Assembly (NCBI GenBank): GCA_034687125.1
Contig: JAQGBZ010000122.1
Coordinates: 100,112 to 164,111 of the forward strand
Length of the DNA: 64,000 nucleotides
Reading direction: 5' to 3'
From: Neelides folsomi
Lineage: Eukaryota > Arthropoda > Collembola > Neelipleona > Neelidae
In this document: piece by piece, positions 45,972 to 60,248 of the stretch
Numbering within the stretch: position 1 is the first letter of the stretch
Layout of the letters: each line of letters starts with the position of its first letter
Made by a program: the position numbers and the translations under genes
Notes under the pieces: model-generated
Told to the model about the DNA's origin: nothing
Database searches by the model: none
Seen by the model: only the letters and a program-made list of their open reading frames with translations

Positions 45972-48900
45972 TTAATTATTATTTTTATTATACAACTGTA
46001 AAAACACATACCTATGTAAGCACGTGGTTTTAGTTAGACCTAGCTACATGTTTATGTATTAGGTATGAATAAGATTAACTTTGTTAAAATTTCATAAAAG
46101 TCATGAAGGATCTTAGCGGGTTAATATACAGTAATTTTTATAATGCTATTCAATTTGGCTTATTCAGACTTAACTAATTAATTTTATAAAGGACATTATT
46201 AGAAGCAACTTTACATTAAGTAGTTAATTAAAATTATGTTTGGTTTAGCCGCAAGGTGGGGTAAAAATTTAACAAAATGAAAATAAGAAGGCCACCTGGC
46301 GGCTTTTTAAAATTATTACTAGCTAGGATCCTTTAATTAACTAATTGTAAGTGTACGTTTATAAAAAAGTACTTGTCAAAGGAACTTTTAATATAATTAG
46401 TCGAAGAAAAAGGAAGTGAGATATTCAAGTGAAAATATATTATTTATGTAGTGCATTAAATATTAAACTTTATTTGTCTTAATTTAATTTTTTTATCCTT
46501 ATTGCCATGTTTTTAAAAAAAAGATTCGTAACTTGCGCTCTTTTGCTATGTGACCATTCAAAAATTTTATTAAGAAATTACTTAATACTTAGATATATTA
46601 ATCTTTTTATTTGCATAGAAGCAAAGCGTTTGTACTTAAACCTACAATTAATAAATAATTCATTTAAAGCGCCAGTATAAAAGATATCTATTTTAAATAA
46701 AATATAGATGTGCCTATATTATAATCTAATTTATGTAATTTAGATATTTTACTTAATTTTTTTTACTTATAAAGTGCACACTCTTATGTATATAGTGATA
46801 GTATATAGTGATAGTATATTGTATCCTACATGTATCTTAGGTAATATTTTAATTTGGTATGTGAGTAGGTATTAATGTTCATGGCACATGCTTGTTTTGT
46901 GGGGCACGGGTGCAAGTTTTAGTATCCAAGCGCGGTCACTTTTATTTATTTAAAGTTTCTCATATGTTCCTATCAAAATAATTAGACATACCTACCAAGG
47001 TAAAGTACATACCTACCTATAAATTGATATAAAAAGAGGCTTTAGGAAAATTACGAGCTTATTTGATGATTCCTCATATTTTAGAGTATATGCGCCATTT
47101 TGAGTCAAATCGGAGCAATTCACTTAAAAGTGGGTTATAACAATAAATATTTATGCAAAACAAAGTCGAACCCCCAAGATTTGATAAACTATTCCCATGT
47201 TTGGTCCAAACTACTTATATTTTCAACTTTTAATAAAATATACCATTTTGGAGTTTTATACCTAAGTATAAATATACTTACATACACATTATATTCATAA
47301 TGTTAAGTAGGTATGAGCGGTCATGATTTTAATTATATTTATTTTAATGTATTATCTTTATTACTACTACTTATTTATGTGTCTATAATTCTTTATGTCT
47401 ACAGTATATTTTTAATATACTGCATATAAAATATGTTACCAACCATTCCGAAAACACTCTTGTTCTTGGTTCTTGGATGATCAAAATTAGTTTTTGCATT
47501 TAATCTATTATGACCAAACGAAAAATCAAAAAATGTATACTTAGTTAAAAGATTGTAGTTATACTATTTATCATCAAACGATATGTATTGTATGTTGAAT
47601 GACTTTAATACCACTGAATAATAGTTCTCAAAAGAAAATTATATTTACATGTTTATAACGTTAAAAATTGAAGCAATTAAAATTCCAATTAATAAGATCT
47701 TCAATTACTCATTTATTGATAGGCATTGAGAATTTGTTGAAGCGGAGATTTAATAATTGGAATTTAAGACGGAGAATTATTTCATAATTGAATTCATTAC
47801 TGATGTATAATTGAAGAATAAATGTCTTTTGTAAAAGGGGTAAAGTTGGGCTGAAGTTTCTTTTGCGATTGCTTTCATTAATTGTCGAATCTGGATTACC
47901 AAACTTTGTGTTCCAATAAACACTCCTCCTCGGTAACTTGTATAATTGATGAAGTGGATGTTAAGGTAAAGTTCTATCAATGGATTTGTTCAATTAACAT
48001 TCAATGAGTTTAAAAGTTCATTTAAGTCTTCCACTTTCAAGAGCTCTACAATTGAGTGAAGATGAGTCGTTAAATCCAGAAATTAATGTAACTCAATTGT
48101 CACATTTTCCTACTTTGAGAATTGAAAAGAGAAGTGGTAGAAAAGAAAAATTTTGGATAATTTCTCTGGGAATTGGGAAATCAAAGTTTGGGGGCACAAT
48201 CTTGTAAATTCTCCTCCTTCCACAATCCTCAGCATTAAAGTGGCGGGGAGAAAAAGTGAAATCACATAACTCTTGAGAAGACCCCGAGAGTAATATAAGA
48301 CTTTGTACAATTCCTCTCTCTCTTTCTTCCTCTTTTTCACGATGATTAGATTGGACTCTGTGTCCCAATTCTCTCAACTTTCCTCTTCGGAAGGTAAGGT
48401 AGGGAAAGAAGTGAGGTAGATATACCTGACCGCCCTTTGAACATGCTTTTTAACTTTTGTATGAGTGGAAAAGAAATCGATCACATCGTCCTCCTGTCTT
48501 TACTCCCTATACGTAAATACACTCTTCATATGTATTTATATAAGGAAAATGACAGTGGAGGGAATCTCAGTTAGAATACATAACTTCTTACATATACAAC
48601 TTTAGGTATATTGGTATTCCAACGTCTCTACTTATTTATGAAATCATTTTTCCGCTATTTATTCATAAAAGATACGAATGGATTCACAACGGCTTATTGA
48701 ATTCACAAAGTTACATCTTCTTTCATGCATATGGTTTAAGTATATCAATAGATCCTTTTACTTATTTTCCTTATTCTGCTGTTCATGACAAGAAAAATGT
48801 CAAACATTGTATTTATTGTTGAGGGAACGTCCAACATTACGAGAAACATTCTTCAAAATTTTCATTTTAGGTAATATGAAGATAGCTTAAAGAGCATTCC

Positions 48901-51900
48901 GCGGGAATGAATCATAAATATACCACACATATATTATATTACCTATGAATGTATGGTATGGTAGTAATTTATATAGGAGCGAAAAAATGATGATTCTCTG
49001 CTTGGTTAGAAATTTGAAAGTTGATGATTTTTACATGTATTAAATGTAAGAAGCCCAACTCGGGAGACGTCCTAACTCGGGACACCGCGTCTATTTAAAC
49101 TACTGTCCCGCAATTATGGCGTTGAAAGTAGCGTCCCGAATTGGGAAACTAACTCTTACCTAAGTTAAAGTATTATATTTAAAATATTGGATATTTATTT
49201 ATATATGTTCCAATATATGTAATGTATATAAAGTACATAATACGTATATAATAAAAAGGGAATTATTTGAGTTGTTATTGAATAAGATGCATTATAATTA
49301 ATTGAATTTTCAAAATATAATATTCTACTTCAAATTAATACTTGGAATATCTTTGTAAGCCTAAAATCATTTCAACTATTAATTGAATTTCCTTCTAATA
49401 GGAAATATTATATAAATATAGGGGTCTGTATGAATACCTATATACTATACTTGTATAATAAACTGTTTATATTAATACATAAATTTTGGGATATATATAT
49501 ATTATATATATTGCTCATTTTGCTTAGCTAACACTCACTTGCTTTTCATCTCTTAAAAGCAGAGTTGAAAGCATTTTGGCTAAATTAGTAAATCAAAGAT
49601 GATGGAACAATGGAAAGCTCTCACTTATTTTACCCTTTCCAAGCTAACTAATCTAATCAGGAAAGTAGTCAAGTGGAATTCCATTTTCACCTCATCGGTC
49701 TTCAATTATTCATAGGTACTTTTCTCATTAATTTGGCGGAGATGAAATGAGCAACCTTTTTATTCGATAAAAAGGATTATATCTTTCATATTATTCATAC
49801 TCATAGCGTCCATAGCCATAAAGTTTAATGGCTATGAAATTGCTAGACATTATATTAATAAACATTCTTATTTTGTAAAAAATATCAGAATAGAATAGAA
49901 ATAAAAATAATACACTTATGTACATTCATTCATGTATATACACATACATATAATATGTATTAAATAAACTCATACGTACAAGAAAATATTCACTAAACTT
50001 ATACATCTGTGTATATCTGTATACTCATATTTATCAATGTGTGAGGAATATTATTATTATTGATTAGAATCCCATCCCAACAATCAAGTAAATCATGTAT
50101 GGCATATTACGGCATTCGTAATAAACATGTATCTAGCAATGTGTTTATATAAAAATTCCAAAATTTGAAAACCAGTAACCTGCTTTGTAAGTTTTCAAAA
50201 ACAGAAAACCGATTAATTTATTTTAGGACGGTTTCTTGCTCCCCAGAGAGAAAGGAATGAAAATAAATTGCCTATTTATATAATATATTCCTATACATTA
50301 TATACAACTACATATTGGCCCATATAACTAAATATGTATATTTACAAAGAAGGTAAATTGTATGTACAATGTTGACCATTTTGGGTGTGAAGTATGAAAT
50401 GAAGACAATAAAGGTGTAAGATAAAAAGTTGAGTGAGTTTTTCATCGATTCTCTTTGGTTGTCTGATGAAAAAGTTGTGGTCGTAGTTTTAAGTCTCTCA
50501 ACAAGTTCTTTCTCAGTCTGCGTGTGAGTGAGAAGTAATGCCGATGAATCAATCTTTGTCAGAAGAGGGTAAGAGAAACGACGAGGTCCAGGTCGGTTGG
50601 AAGAAGAGATGTGCATTAATCTCCCCACGAGGCCCACGACTCACTCCATTGATTATTCCAACAATGGAGAAAACTTGAGGATTCATGCCAACCCAATTAG
50701 AACAACAACCACTTTCACTCCTTGTCACATAATAATACTCAAAATTACTTATTTCAACTTACAAATACCCTAATATAATAAATTCTAGACACTATACAAT
50801 TGTAAATAGTTAATGTATATATATTATATAGGGTTTAAGGGTATACCAAATAATAGCAAAACCTATCCCAGGTACATAAATATACATAATTACCTACATA
50901 AATACATCATATCTTAAATAAATTCTGTTCTAAACATATTTACTAGATATTTTGTCAATTCATATGAAATACTATGGTATACTCTACTGTAATAATCATA
51001 ATAAATATCCATTTACTATAACAGGTCATTCACTAAAAAAGTTGGCACTAATTATTGTGTTTCCAACCGTTAAGTTAGAAAGACAAAATTTCACAGGCGT
51101 CTTTATATTTATATACATCTGTAAATTTTTGGACAAAATATGGGCTTTTAAGTTAACCATTACGGCAGCCATTTTAGAAAAAACCAAGCAATGCAAATAC
51201 AAACGTACGTTTTACGTTTTAAAAATCTCAATTTTAAATCTTGTTTGAACTTATTTTTTTAAAAATTTGGGGTTTAACTTTTAATTGAGTTCAACCAGGA
51301 TCAATTAAGATCACAATTAAGTTTTTTGTTGTAAAAAGCTATTGGAATGAGTTAGATAAAATCATGGAGATTTGAAGACCTTGTTTTGCCCCTTCATTCC
51401 GTTCAAATATCTTCATTTGGAAGGAAAAATATTCACAACGAGCAAAGAACTCATTGCTGCATATAAGCATATTATGGAATATATCCTAGTTTAAATGTTT
51501 ATTTACTTGTGTTACACTACATTACCCATACCTTTAAATAAGTATATATGATATGCATGGGAGTATTCTTATCTATGCTATATTGTTTTAATGTACTAAC
51601 AGAAATACATGATTATAAGTATATGAATACTTTATGTGTACCTGTAAAGGTTGAGTTAAAATTCACTTTCACCTCCATAGCTCCAATCAATTTTAATAAT
51701 ATTCAGTGAACGAGGGTTTGAGTGTATTCTTGTTACATATCTTGATGCAAAGGATTCAACGTTATATACATTTGGGTTTATATTTGAAAAGAGGGGAAAG
51801 TTTATGTATGGAATGTGAAATACAAACCAAAGATTCTTTGAAAAATTTAATGATAGCTCGATTCCTGTAAAATTCCATTTAAGAGTCAAATTCCTAATAT

Positions 51901-54900
51901 GGTGAATACAAATAGTTAAAATATGGTAGAATTACTTTGTTAATTATTTCTATAAAGTAATTATAGTTATTAATCATAAATGAGTAATTATTGATTATAG
52001 TTTTTTGAAATAGGTAAAATAGAAAAAATAATAAATTTGTTGGATATTTTAAAATATTATGGTATATCATATAAGTATGAATGGATATTATGTAGTTGAG
52101 AAAAGGTGAAAATGTATTAATTAATTTGAAAATGTCGAAAGTTTGTAAGAAAGGTTTGATAATGTGCTATGAATGGCGCTTTTTATAAAAACAAAACTTT
52201 ACTGATTATCTTACTCAAAGTGAGTAGAAAATGTTATGCCAAACTCCTTCTTATATAACTTACATGCTTATATAGAAAGATCCTATTTATTTCCTTAGGA
52301 GGAACTTTATAAAATTTCTCAACTAAAAACGACTCACAGGTATTGCTGTTTTGTATCTTTAATTAAAAATTCTTTCTCATTGGTAAAAGTTTTCAAATGG
52401 GGAGTTGGTCCATTAATTTTCCACAATTCCTCTGACACTCTTTAGTGTCTTTAGAATTGTAATCTTGAGAAAACCTTGGCTAATCCATTCGTTTTCCCAA
52501 ATGCAGCTTCCATTGGTGTCTTTCATCCCGAAGAACATAATTTCCTTACCATATTTAATTAAAAAAGTTACAAATTGAGAAAGGAAATTTATTCTGTCAA
52601 TTATGAACAGAGTTCACGTTTAATACCATACGGTATACTCACATTTTAACTCCTCATTAATGAATATATTTTTACAATCTTAGTTAAGGAACGTGATTGC
52701 TACACTAACTGATAGATACTTTATAGTTAGTGATGAAAATAATAGTATAATAATACCTTAGGTATAATCAATCAGTTCTGGTATTTGCTCTGTTTTATAC
52801 ATTATAAATATCAAATATGTTCGTGTTGTCTTTATTGTACAGTTAGAACATAATATTTTAAATACACCAAGGAGAAAGGAAAGCGATCTATAGGGATTTG
52901 GGGATTACGAAGTTGGGTAGATGACTTTCTTGCTCTTGGATCTATGTTATTCAGCCATCAACGAACAGCCGGCACAAATTTAAAGTAAAATTTTGAAATG
53001 GGATTAGGCTCTCAAAGGTAAATGGAATTATAAAAGCACTCGATTTCAACAAATGTCATTTTAATTGATATTTGAACTTATAATGCAATTTAATATATTA
53101 GAATAAACTAAAACTAAATTTTAAATTTTAATAATTCATAAATTTAATTAATTGTGAATTGTATTAAATATACTCTTTAAGATTTTCATGAGAAATGTAT
53201 GAGAAATAAATGTAAATGCAAAGGGAAATGGAGATACATATACTATACATACATAGATAAATAAATGTATGAAATTGAGAAACCTGAGGTTTTGAAATTT
53301 TACATTGTGGGATTTTGAGTGAATTTTGTATGCGGAATTAAAATTAATAAATCGAACAACGGTTAGGATATAAAAGAAAGTCTCTGAATTGAAAGTTCAT
53401 CATCGATCCAATCTCAATTACGCAGGGTGAAAGGCGAAGTCGAATTCCTCGTTCCCATTAAAAGCATTTGGAAGAGGAAGTGAATGGGCAGATTAGAATT
53501 AGTGTAATGAACTTCCTTCGTCGAATATTCCAATATTCAGAGATGCTAAAAAGACTTTCATCTTTTCTTTACAAAGCTCAAAGCAAGTTTTTCTAAAGGA
53601 AAAATGAAGAGAAGCTATTACATTTTTTTACTTCTTTCAGTTCCGGATTACAAACTCTTTACTTTCCTAAGGTGTCAATCTCATTTCGCATTTCTTTTTT
53701 AGAAATTAAAGTTTAAAGTTCAACCAAGAGGATTTCTTGCAATCTCCCTTATGCATTTCCCAATGTCAGTCATATGTTATATGTATGTATTTATGAATAA
53801 AAATGTGTGTTTGAAAGCATAAGGAACTCCCAAATTTCTTATCTCCTTTTCAATTTTTTCCCTCATGTCAAGGCCTAACACGAGAAACGAGAAAAGATTT
53901 CGCGTATCCTTTGGGGATGAAAGTTGTAAGGATTCTAAAGAATTGATCTCAAAACATTTTTCTAGGACGAGAATCCTCGCTCCAGAAAAAACCAGAATAT
54001 TCCGATTTTAAAATATTTATATGCCTTGAGAATCTTCCTTTACTCATCAATTCAAATTGCCTAATAATACTAATAATTTAATAAGATTCAAGTAATTAAA
54101 TTTCCATAGTTTCAACTATTCCTGTACCAAAAGGAATTTTTTTTGAAAATCAAGCACCGGGAAATCATTTTGAGAAATTATTGAAAAGCACTAAAATTGA
54201 ATCCAATTTGAATCCTGAAAATAATTTTAATTGTTGCATTTACTCCATTTAATTTTAAATCCTCTTTAGTTCATTGAATTAATGGATTGCGCAGTGAAGG
54301 TTAAAATATTACAATAATGATAAGGTTGTTGAGTGAATTGAAAGTTAGTTCCTTGGACGTCACCAAGTTGGGGGAAAACAAGACGACTGAGCATCTTGCT
54401 CTTATTCCATTATCCTTGGTATTACGTATTACGTACTTATTTATCTACAGCTCTACAAGTCTTTTGTATTTAATATAAGTATATGGAATATATATATCCT
54501 CCCTTCTCATATTTATATTTATATATGTACTATGTGTGCTAATATTATATATATGTATGTGTGTTAACCTATGGTGGTTTATCCTCCAATATATGATTCC
54601 ATTTGAGGCTAAATATGAGATTACTAATGCTTTCCCTCAATGGAAGCTGAGCAGAATCAATATTCAATTTCTCCTCATCTCACATTTCAGACAAATCGAG
54701 AATTTAAGGCTGACTGAGCGACCTTAGATGGTTTCTGTATTACAAATTAAAGATCATCTCAAACTTGTAAGAACTCCATGCATCTTAAGAAGATTCAAAA
54801 AGGTTTATTTATATCACAGTAAGGTTTACAGACATACTAATACTTATATACATAATGCATATTGTTGTCTATTCAGTTTATAGAAAAATTCTAAAGTTAT

Positions 54901-55579
54901 TTTAACTATCATACAATATTATATTTTTGATCACACTTATTAGTAATAAAATATTGATCGGGAAAATGTTTTTGTTTTATAATTTTCATGATCATATTTA
55001 ACATAGAGTTTCCAAGAGTTTTTGTATTATCGTCATTGGCGTTGTTGTAATTTAATTTATGTTTACCATCTCTCAAAGCTTTACATTTTAATCATAATTT
55101 TAATTTAAGTATGATAGCATGAAGATAAAAGTAAGCCGGGAACCAAACTTATGGGCCAAATACAAGTTTGGAGAAAATAGAATTAAACCCGTGCCTGACT
55201 ATAAGCCTCATTTCCAACATTCATATTTGCATAAAAGTTAGAATACCTACACACATTTGTGCTGCTGACTGCTGGACCTAAGTATTATATTATCACACTA
55301 TATAAGTACATATTTACATAACATAAATAAACTTTTATTTACATACGTGCTTATATTGGAAAATATCAGGTAAAGTAAGTATGCCTACCTAGTTACTTTT
55401 ACTTAAATTGGTTCCATCATTGAATAAAAGGATTCATATTTATTTTAAAGCAATTTTATTGAGAATAAATATGGATTTCTTTATATTATTCGTATATGGA
55501 ATTCTTTATTTGTGAAATACATACAAAATATTTTATTTTTCGATGTTCTCATAAGCATATATTATTTAAGTGAATAAAA
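45972..55579. other. long region without a convincing gene
   Basis: Nearly 10 kb of AT-rich sequence. I found no exon that I would defend. A minus-strand frame at about 50.5-50.6 kb (SSSNRPGPRRFSYPLLTKID) has coding-like composition for some 60 codons but no clear splice context. The stretch could be intergenic or an intron of a gene reaching in from the right. A tiny 13-bp repeat (gtatatagtgata) occurs near 46795. Confidence 0.5.
49052..49149. repeat. small inverted-repeat element (~100 bp)
   Basis: The left end gcccaactcgggagac and the complement of the right end, tttcccaattcgggacgc, are imperfect inverted copies. An additional copy of the motif (ctaactcgggacaccgcg) lies between them. It is G+C-richer than its surroundings, so probably a transposon end or foldback fragment. 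Confidence 0.4.
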
Positions 55580-56184
55580 CTTTTTTATTAATTAACCAAT
55601 TGACTTAAATTTGAACTTAAAATGTAGAATCGTATGTAGTATAAGGCAAAAAAATGTTAGGTATCAAATTGTTCAATATTATAAGACGATTTATCATTAA
55701 AAATGACATAAATCTCATTTGGCTTTTCACTCTTCTCAATTTCTCCAAGAAGACGACCAACTTTGTGAATCCACATTAATTAAAATATTATAATTTAAAC
55801 ATTTCTCATCATTTAATTCATTGTGATCTTAAATGTAAATATTAACGTTATCTATTTAAATTAAAAATAAACGAGAAAGGGGCAAAAGTGATTATCGTCT
55901 GTTTTTCCCAGGGCATGAAACAACGGTTTGACCGAAATCCTGCCAATAAACTTTCAAAGGAAATTAAAACGTCTAAACTTCAGCTTTTTGAAGATTTTGG
56001 ATATCATCCCTAAAAAATATCCATAACGGAAAAAGGAAAAAGTGTAAAAAGTTGAGCTTACTTTAATAATGGACCAATGGTCACAGAGTGACTTTTGACA
56101 CCTAACATTTTTTGCCTATACTACATATGTCTATACATGTTAGGTTCAAATTTAAGTCGAGCAATTGGTTAATTAATAAAAAAG
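55580..56184. mobile_element. foldback/MITE-like element with ~90-bp inverted repeats
   Basis: The left arm (55580 to about 55668) starts cttttttattaattaaccaa and contains cttaaatttgaac, gtatgtagtata and ggcaaaaaaatgttaggt. The right arm (about 56099-56184) carries the same blocks in inverted order. About 430 bases lie between the arms without a transposase frame that I can read. The superfamily is not determinable from the ends. Confidence 0.7.
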
Positions 56185-56199
56185 GAATTTAAATGAGAG

Positions 56200-56255
56200 T
56201 ACAGATAACCGAGATCCCGTTATAACCGAGTTCGTTGTATCCGAGTTCCACTGTA
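56200..56255 (-). repeat. isolated Tigger-like terminal inverted repeat
   Basis: Read on the minus strand this begins tacagtggaactcggataca and continues acgaactcggttataacggg, the style of Tigger/pogo ends (CAGTGGAACxTCGGATAAC...). No matching second end was found nearby, so it is a truncated or solo end that directly abuts the preceding inverted-repeat element. Confidence 0.6.
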
Positions 56256-57117
56256 TATCAAATTGTTTCTAATATAGAAAAAAATTAATAATACATAACT
56301 TTTTGTTAATTCTTAATGTTAGACATAAAGCATTTATGGTAAATGATAATGTATGTATGTACATTGTATGTTAAATTCTTGATAATAAACGAGAATAAAA
56401 TATCCTTAGATCCAATTTGGTATATATTCACAATGTTTAAGTTTTCCTAGCATGTTTTATATATTTATATTGTAGAAATATTGACTACTTAATAATTAAA
56501 TTACAAAGTTAGACTTAAAGCTAAAATAAATAGATAGATTTCCCATCTCATTTTCTAATACAACTTCCCTCTTTTGAGATATTAATGAGTTTTGGCTGAA
56601 GTATGAATATATCTATCCCGAATCGGGGTTGATCTAAGAAAGCCATTAAGAAGATTCATTATGGAAATTGAACTCAGGGACATGTTGGGTAAGTTAGGTG
56701 TTGTGCCGGGTAATCGGTCCCAATTCCACATCCAGGAACTTTAGAAAAGGGATAGATTAGATTTAAACGTAGAAAGATAATAGGAAGTGAAAGAAACCCT
56801 TAAAACTCTTAAAACAATGTATAATATATATTCTATATAATTATATACAAAATATTAAGATAGGTATTCAAACATAGGTAGTTGTAGTTACTAATAATAT
56901 ACATATATTACATATGTATATGTAATAAAGAGGACTAGGAGTGTTATAAAATAGCCTTTGGACTCTCAAATATTGGCTCGTGGTCATTGGGTCGAGAAAT
57001 AGATGGAAAAGAATCTTTGAACTTCACAGTCAATTTTTGCTTAATTGCTCGCTTTTGATTGCTTTGTAATAATGAGGGTTGGAAACAGGCGCTGGTGGAA
57101 AAATCGATAAATACACA

Positions 57118-57161
<44 letters not shown>

Positions 57162-58783
57162 CACTACATAAACCTCCTACTGTCCGCACCTCAATTTCAA
57201 TCTTCGTCTACTACTGGCCCATTAGATTCATCCAATTTCAGAAGATTGTACACCAATTGAGAAAAGATTAATGAAAGGTAGATTTAATTGTAATTTAAAT
57301 TGTAAATATGAATATACTAATACTGTCCTATTATGGACCATGAATGGATAAACTAATGAATATATTAGGAAAAGTTTTAATAGCTTTCTAACTTTCTATT
57401 TAATGTGAAATGGAGTGAGAGAGATTTTCCAATCTCAATATTAATACATTTGGTTATACATTTGATTTTATATGAGAGATAAATACTTGGTTTAGGAAGA
57501 GTTAAGATGAATTGAAGCGAATTGATAGAACTTTGTCCAATATATTGGTGAACTTATTTCGACCCATTTGCATCACCGCGACTCAAACTTTCCTCTTTCA
57601 TTGTGTGGTGGGCCATCCATAGCGGCTCTACAATTAATATATATTAGTTGGTCGGAATCGCTTCGACCTCACATAAAGCAATGTGAGAGAGTCCCTCAAA
57701 ATAATTAAAATGATCAAAGGCCCTTTTGTACCACCACGACTCCCAATCTGAAACTCGAAAGTTATGCAACTTATAATATTCAATTTGGGAATCTCATTCA
57801 AATAAACTCATTATTCCTCAATTCCTTTAATAATCGATCATTCATCTAACAATGATTTTTCACTGTTGATTCAATATTTTTGAACGGTAAACAATTCAAC
57901 ATGTATAGTAAATAGTAATACAATATCGATAATATTCCTGCAACCTTATCCAGACAGACATTATGTGTAAGTATACCTATTATAGTACTTTTATAGACTT
58001 ATGGCTATATAACTATTACAATATTGTAAGAATCAAACATATATACTTACAATATATAGAATGTATACTTACACATACATATATGTAAATATGTAATGTA
58101 TGTACCTATGTATTTTATTCAATAGACGCATATGTATCCTATGAGCAGAGTTTAGCAGTTTCGTAACGAACGTAACCTTTTGTTTCACCAGAACTAGTTG
58201 TATGGACAGTTTGCATAAAAGCGATAAGATAACATTTTAAAATTATTCCAACCTAAAAGATAACATTGAATCCAAGATAGCCAATTCATGCATGTTGCAA
58301 AAATCATATTTAGATTTTATTATGTTACCTAATAACATTATGTATACATATAACAATATAATAATATAAGTATCAATAATATTCATAAATAATAAAAATC
58401 GTTTTTATGAAATGACATTTTTGATTTTTTTTCAATCATTTAAAAGCTGGTTAATGCATGGAAAAAGAATTTGAATGTCAGACCTTGAACGAAACGGTTT
58501 GTATGAGAAAAGAGATTGGAATTTAAAGTATGTGAAAATTGGAGTTTCCACATGAGTAAAAGTAAAGGGAATGAAAAAGTGTATTATTTGTGTGAGTATT
58601 GGGAGCCACATGGCGATGTTCATCAACAGTTTTAATGTAAGTGTAAGAGATCTTTTCTCAATTGATGTGATGAGAGATGAAGATTAAAATGCATTTGTGG
58701 TTCCTTTGAGTGGAATGATTTCAAGAGATTCTCCATAGGACAATGAAGGGTGAGGGAAAGGTAAAGGAAGGGCCTTAGGCTCC
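56256..58783. other. non-coding stretch
   Basis: Apart from the TA microsatellite, only AT-rich sequence with a G+C-richer patch at about 57.55-57.75 kb that contains no long frame. Confidence 0.5.
57119..57158. repeat. (TA)n microsatellite, about 20 units
   Basis: Uninterrupted alternating TA of about 40 bases. Confidence 0.95.
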
Positions 58784-59091
58784 ATGAGGTCTGCGGCCGA
58801 GCGTCCGCCACGCAGGATCTTAAGGGAGCCGGAGCTGCGGATGAAATATAGGGCGAGGATCGAGGAGCACTTTCCCCAGTATCTCATCTCACGTGTGGTT
58901 CTACAGTCAGGAATTGGGCATTTAACGTTAAGAGGAACCATCTCCATAACCGTCAGTTTTCTCGGCTTCAGCTACTTTACTTCAAAACTCACCTGCTTTG
59001 GCCCACTGGGACACATCAAACTTATTTATCTCCAAAGTTGGCAAGAGTCCGGCGAGTTCCGCTGTTGGAACCACTTCACGGGGACGGCTTG
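58784..59091. other. GC-rich island, possible exon, strand undecided
   Basis: A 150-base core is far richer in G+C than its surroundings and is open on both strands. The plus strand gives REPELRMKYRARIEEHFPQY then LISRVVLQSGIGHLTLRG, behind an AG at about 58778 that could be an acceptor. The minus strand gives KCSSILALYFIRSSGSLKIL then RGGRSAADLMEPKALPLPF, also with G+C-rich third positions. Being followed on + by two exons of an unrecognised gene argues mildly for +. Neither product is recognised. Confidence 0.35.
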
Positions 59092-60248
59092 AAGGTGAGA
59101 CTCTGCTTACTTTCCTTTATAAACCATGGACATGTGCTGCTGGTTAAATGAATAATGTATATTTGGTGGAGAGAAGATTATTGTTTATTTCCAAACTTGC
59201 GGGGTTGCCCAGTTCCCAATTACACATCTATCTCTTAAAGGTCTTTCAAGGGGACTTGAAGACACAATTGGAGCAAAGAAAGTTATTTAAACAATTTCAT
59301 GATCAGGAGGAATTTCATAAGAGAAAATAAAAGGAGGAGGGAAATTGCTTAAAATGATCAGAGCCGTCACTATATAAGCACTTACACCAATATTATTTTC
59401 TAAAGTATTGACAACGTGTTGGGGCGTCTTGCACCACCGCCCAAAGGGATTTAATATTACAAGTATATTAAATTAGCAATTAAATTGTAAAATGTATATT
59501 TAATATAGGTGATAATTAGGATTAAATTTGTAAAAATTGGTTTTAAATGTATTATTTATGGTTCGTTTTTGGCTAGAATATTGATCCAGTTTTATTAAAA
59601 AGATAAAAAAATTCTAAATTTAGTGGTTGACTCAAAACTACTCAAGTAAGGCTTAAGGTTTGACATTATTGGTTTTGTTAAAAAAAATTGTCCTGGTTAA
59701 AATTTAGGAAGTTTGGAATAAAAATATCCTTGGGCCTCAAGTACCTTAGTTACGGCACTGATGATGAAACTCTCGTTCCTTCGCCTCATTGATTTCAATT
59801 TTTCCTTTCCATCTTCCTCGTCTCTCTTTTTTTACAAACAACGTCTCTGCCCACCATGTACATATATAAATAAGATGCCAAAACAAGGCACATTTGAAAA
59901 CCATTGAGGAAAAAATAAAACAGGAATGAATTTCACCATTGCACAAGAAATGAAAGAACAAGTATTCGTAATGAAATTCAAGCTCTCCCGAAATTGAATC
60001 ATTAGTGCATATATTATTAAGTCCTAATATTTGTATTAAAACATCCATTTTGGCAATCATTCCCAATCACAACTTTTATGAATATGTACTTAACTATACA
60101 TACTATACACACACTAAATATACAGTACATATCAGTACATACAATAAATATACTATCTATATAGTAGTTAAAATATCCAATAGATTCCATATTCAAAAAA
60201 TTAGGGTTTTTCGACTAATTCTGTTTCTATTTAGAATTTGATGAAGAA

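Noticed and set aside
50308-50637. Minus-strand frame starting near a CGTCGT-rich stretch (SSSNRPGPRRFSYPLL)
   Set aside because: It starts at a non-ATG codon right after a stop, the second half is AT-rich, and no splice partner was found. Possible exon, but not supportable.
56944-57271. Frames on both strands with IYIYIY runs
   Set aside because: They are chance translations of the (TA)n microsatellite.
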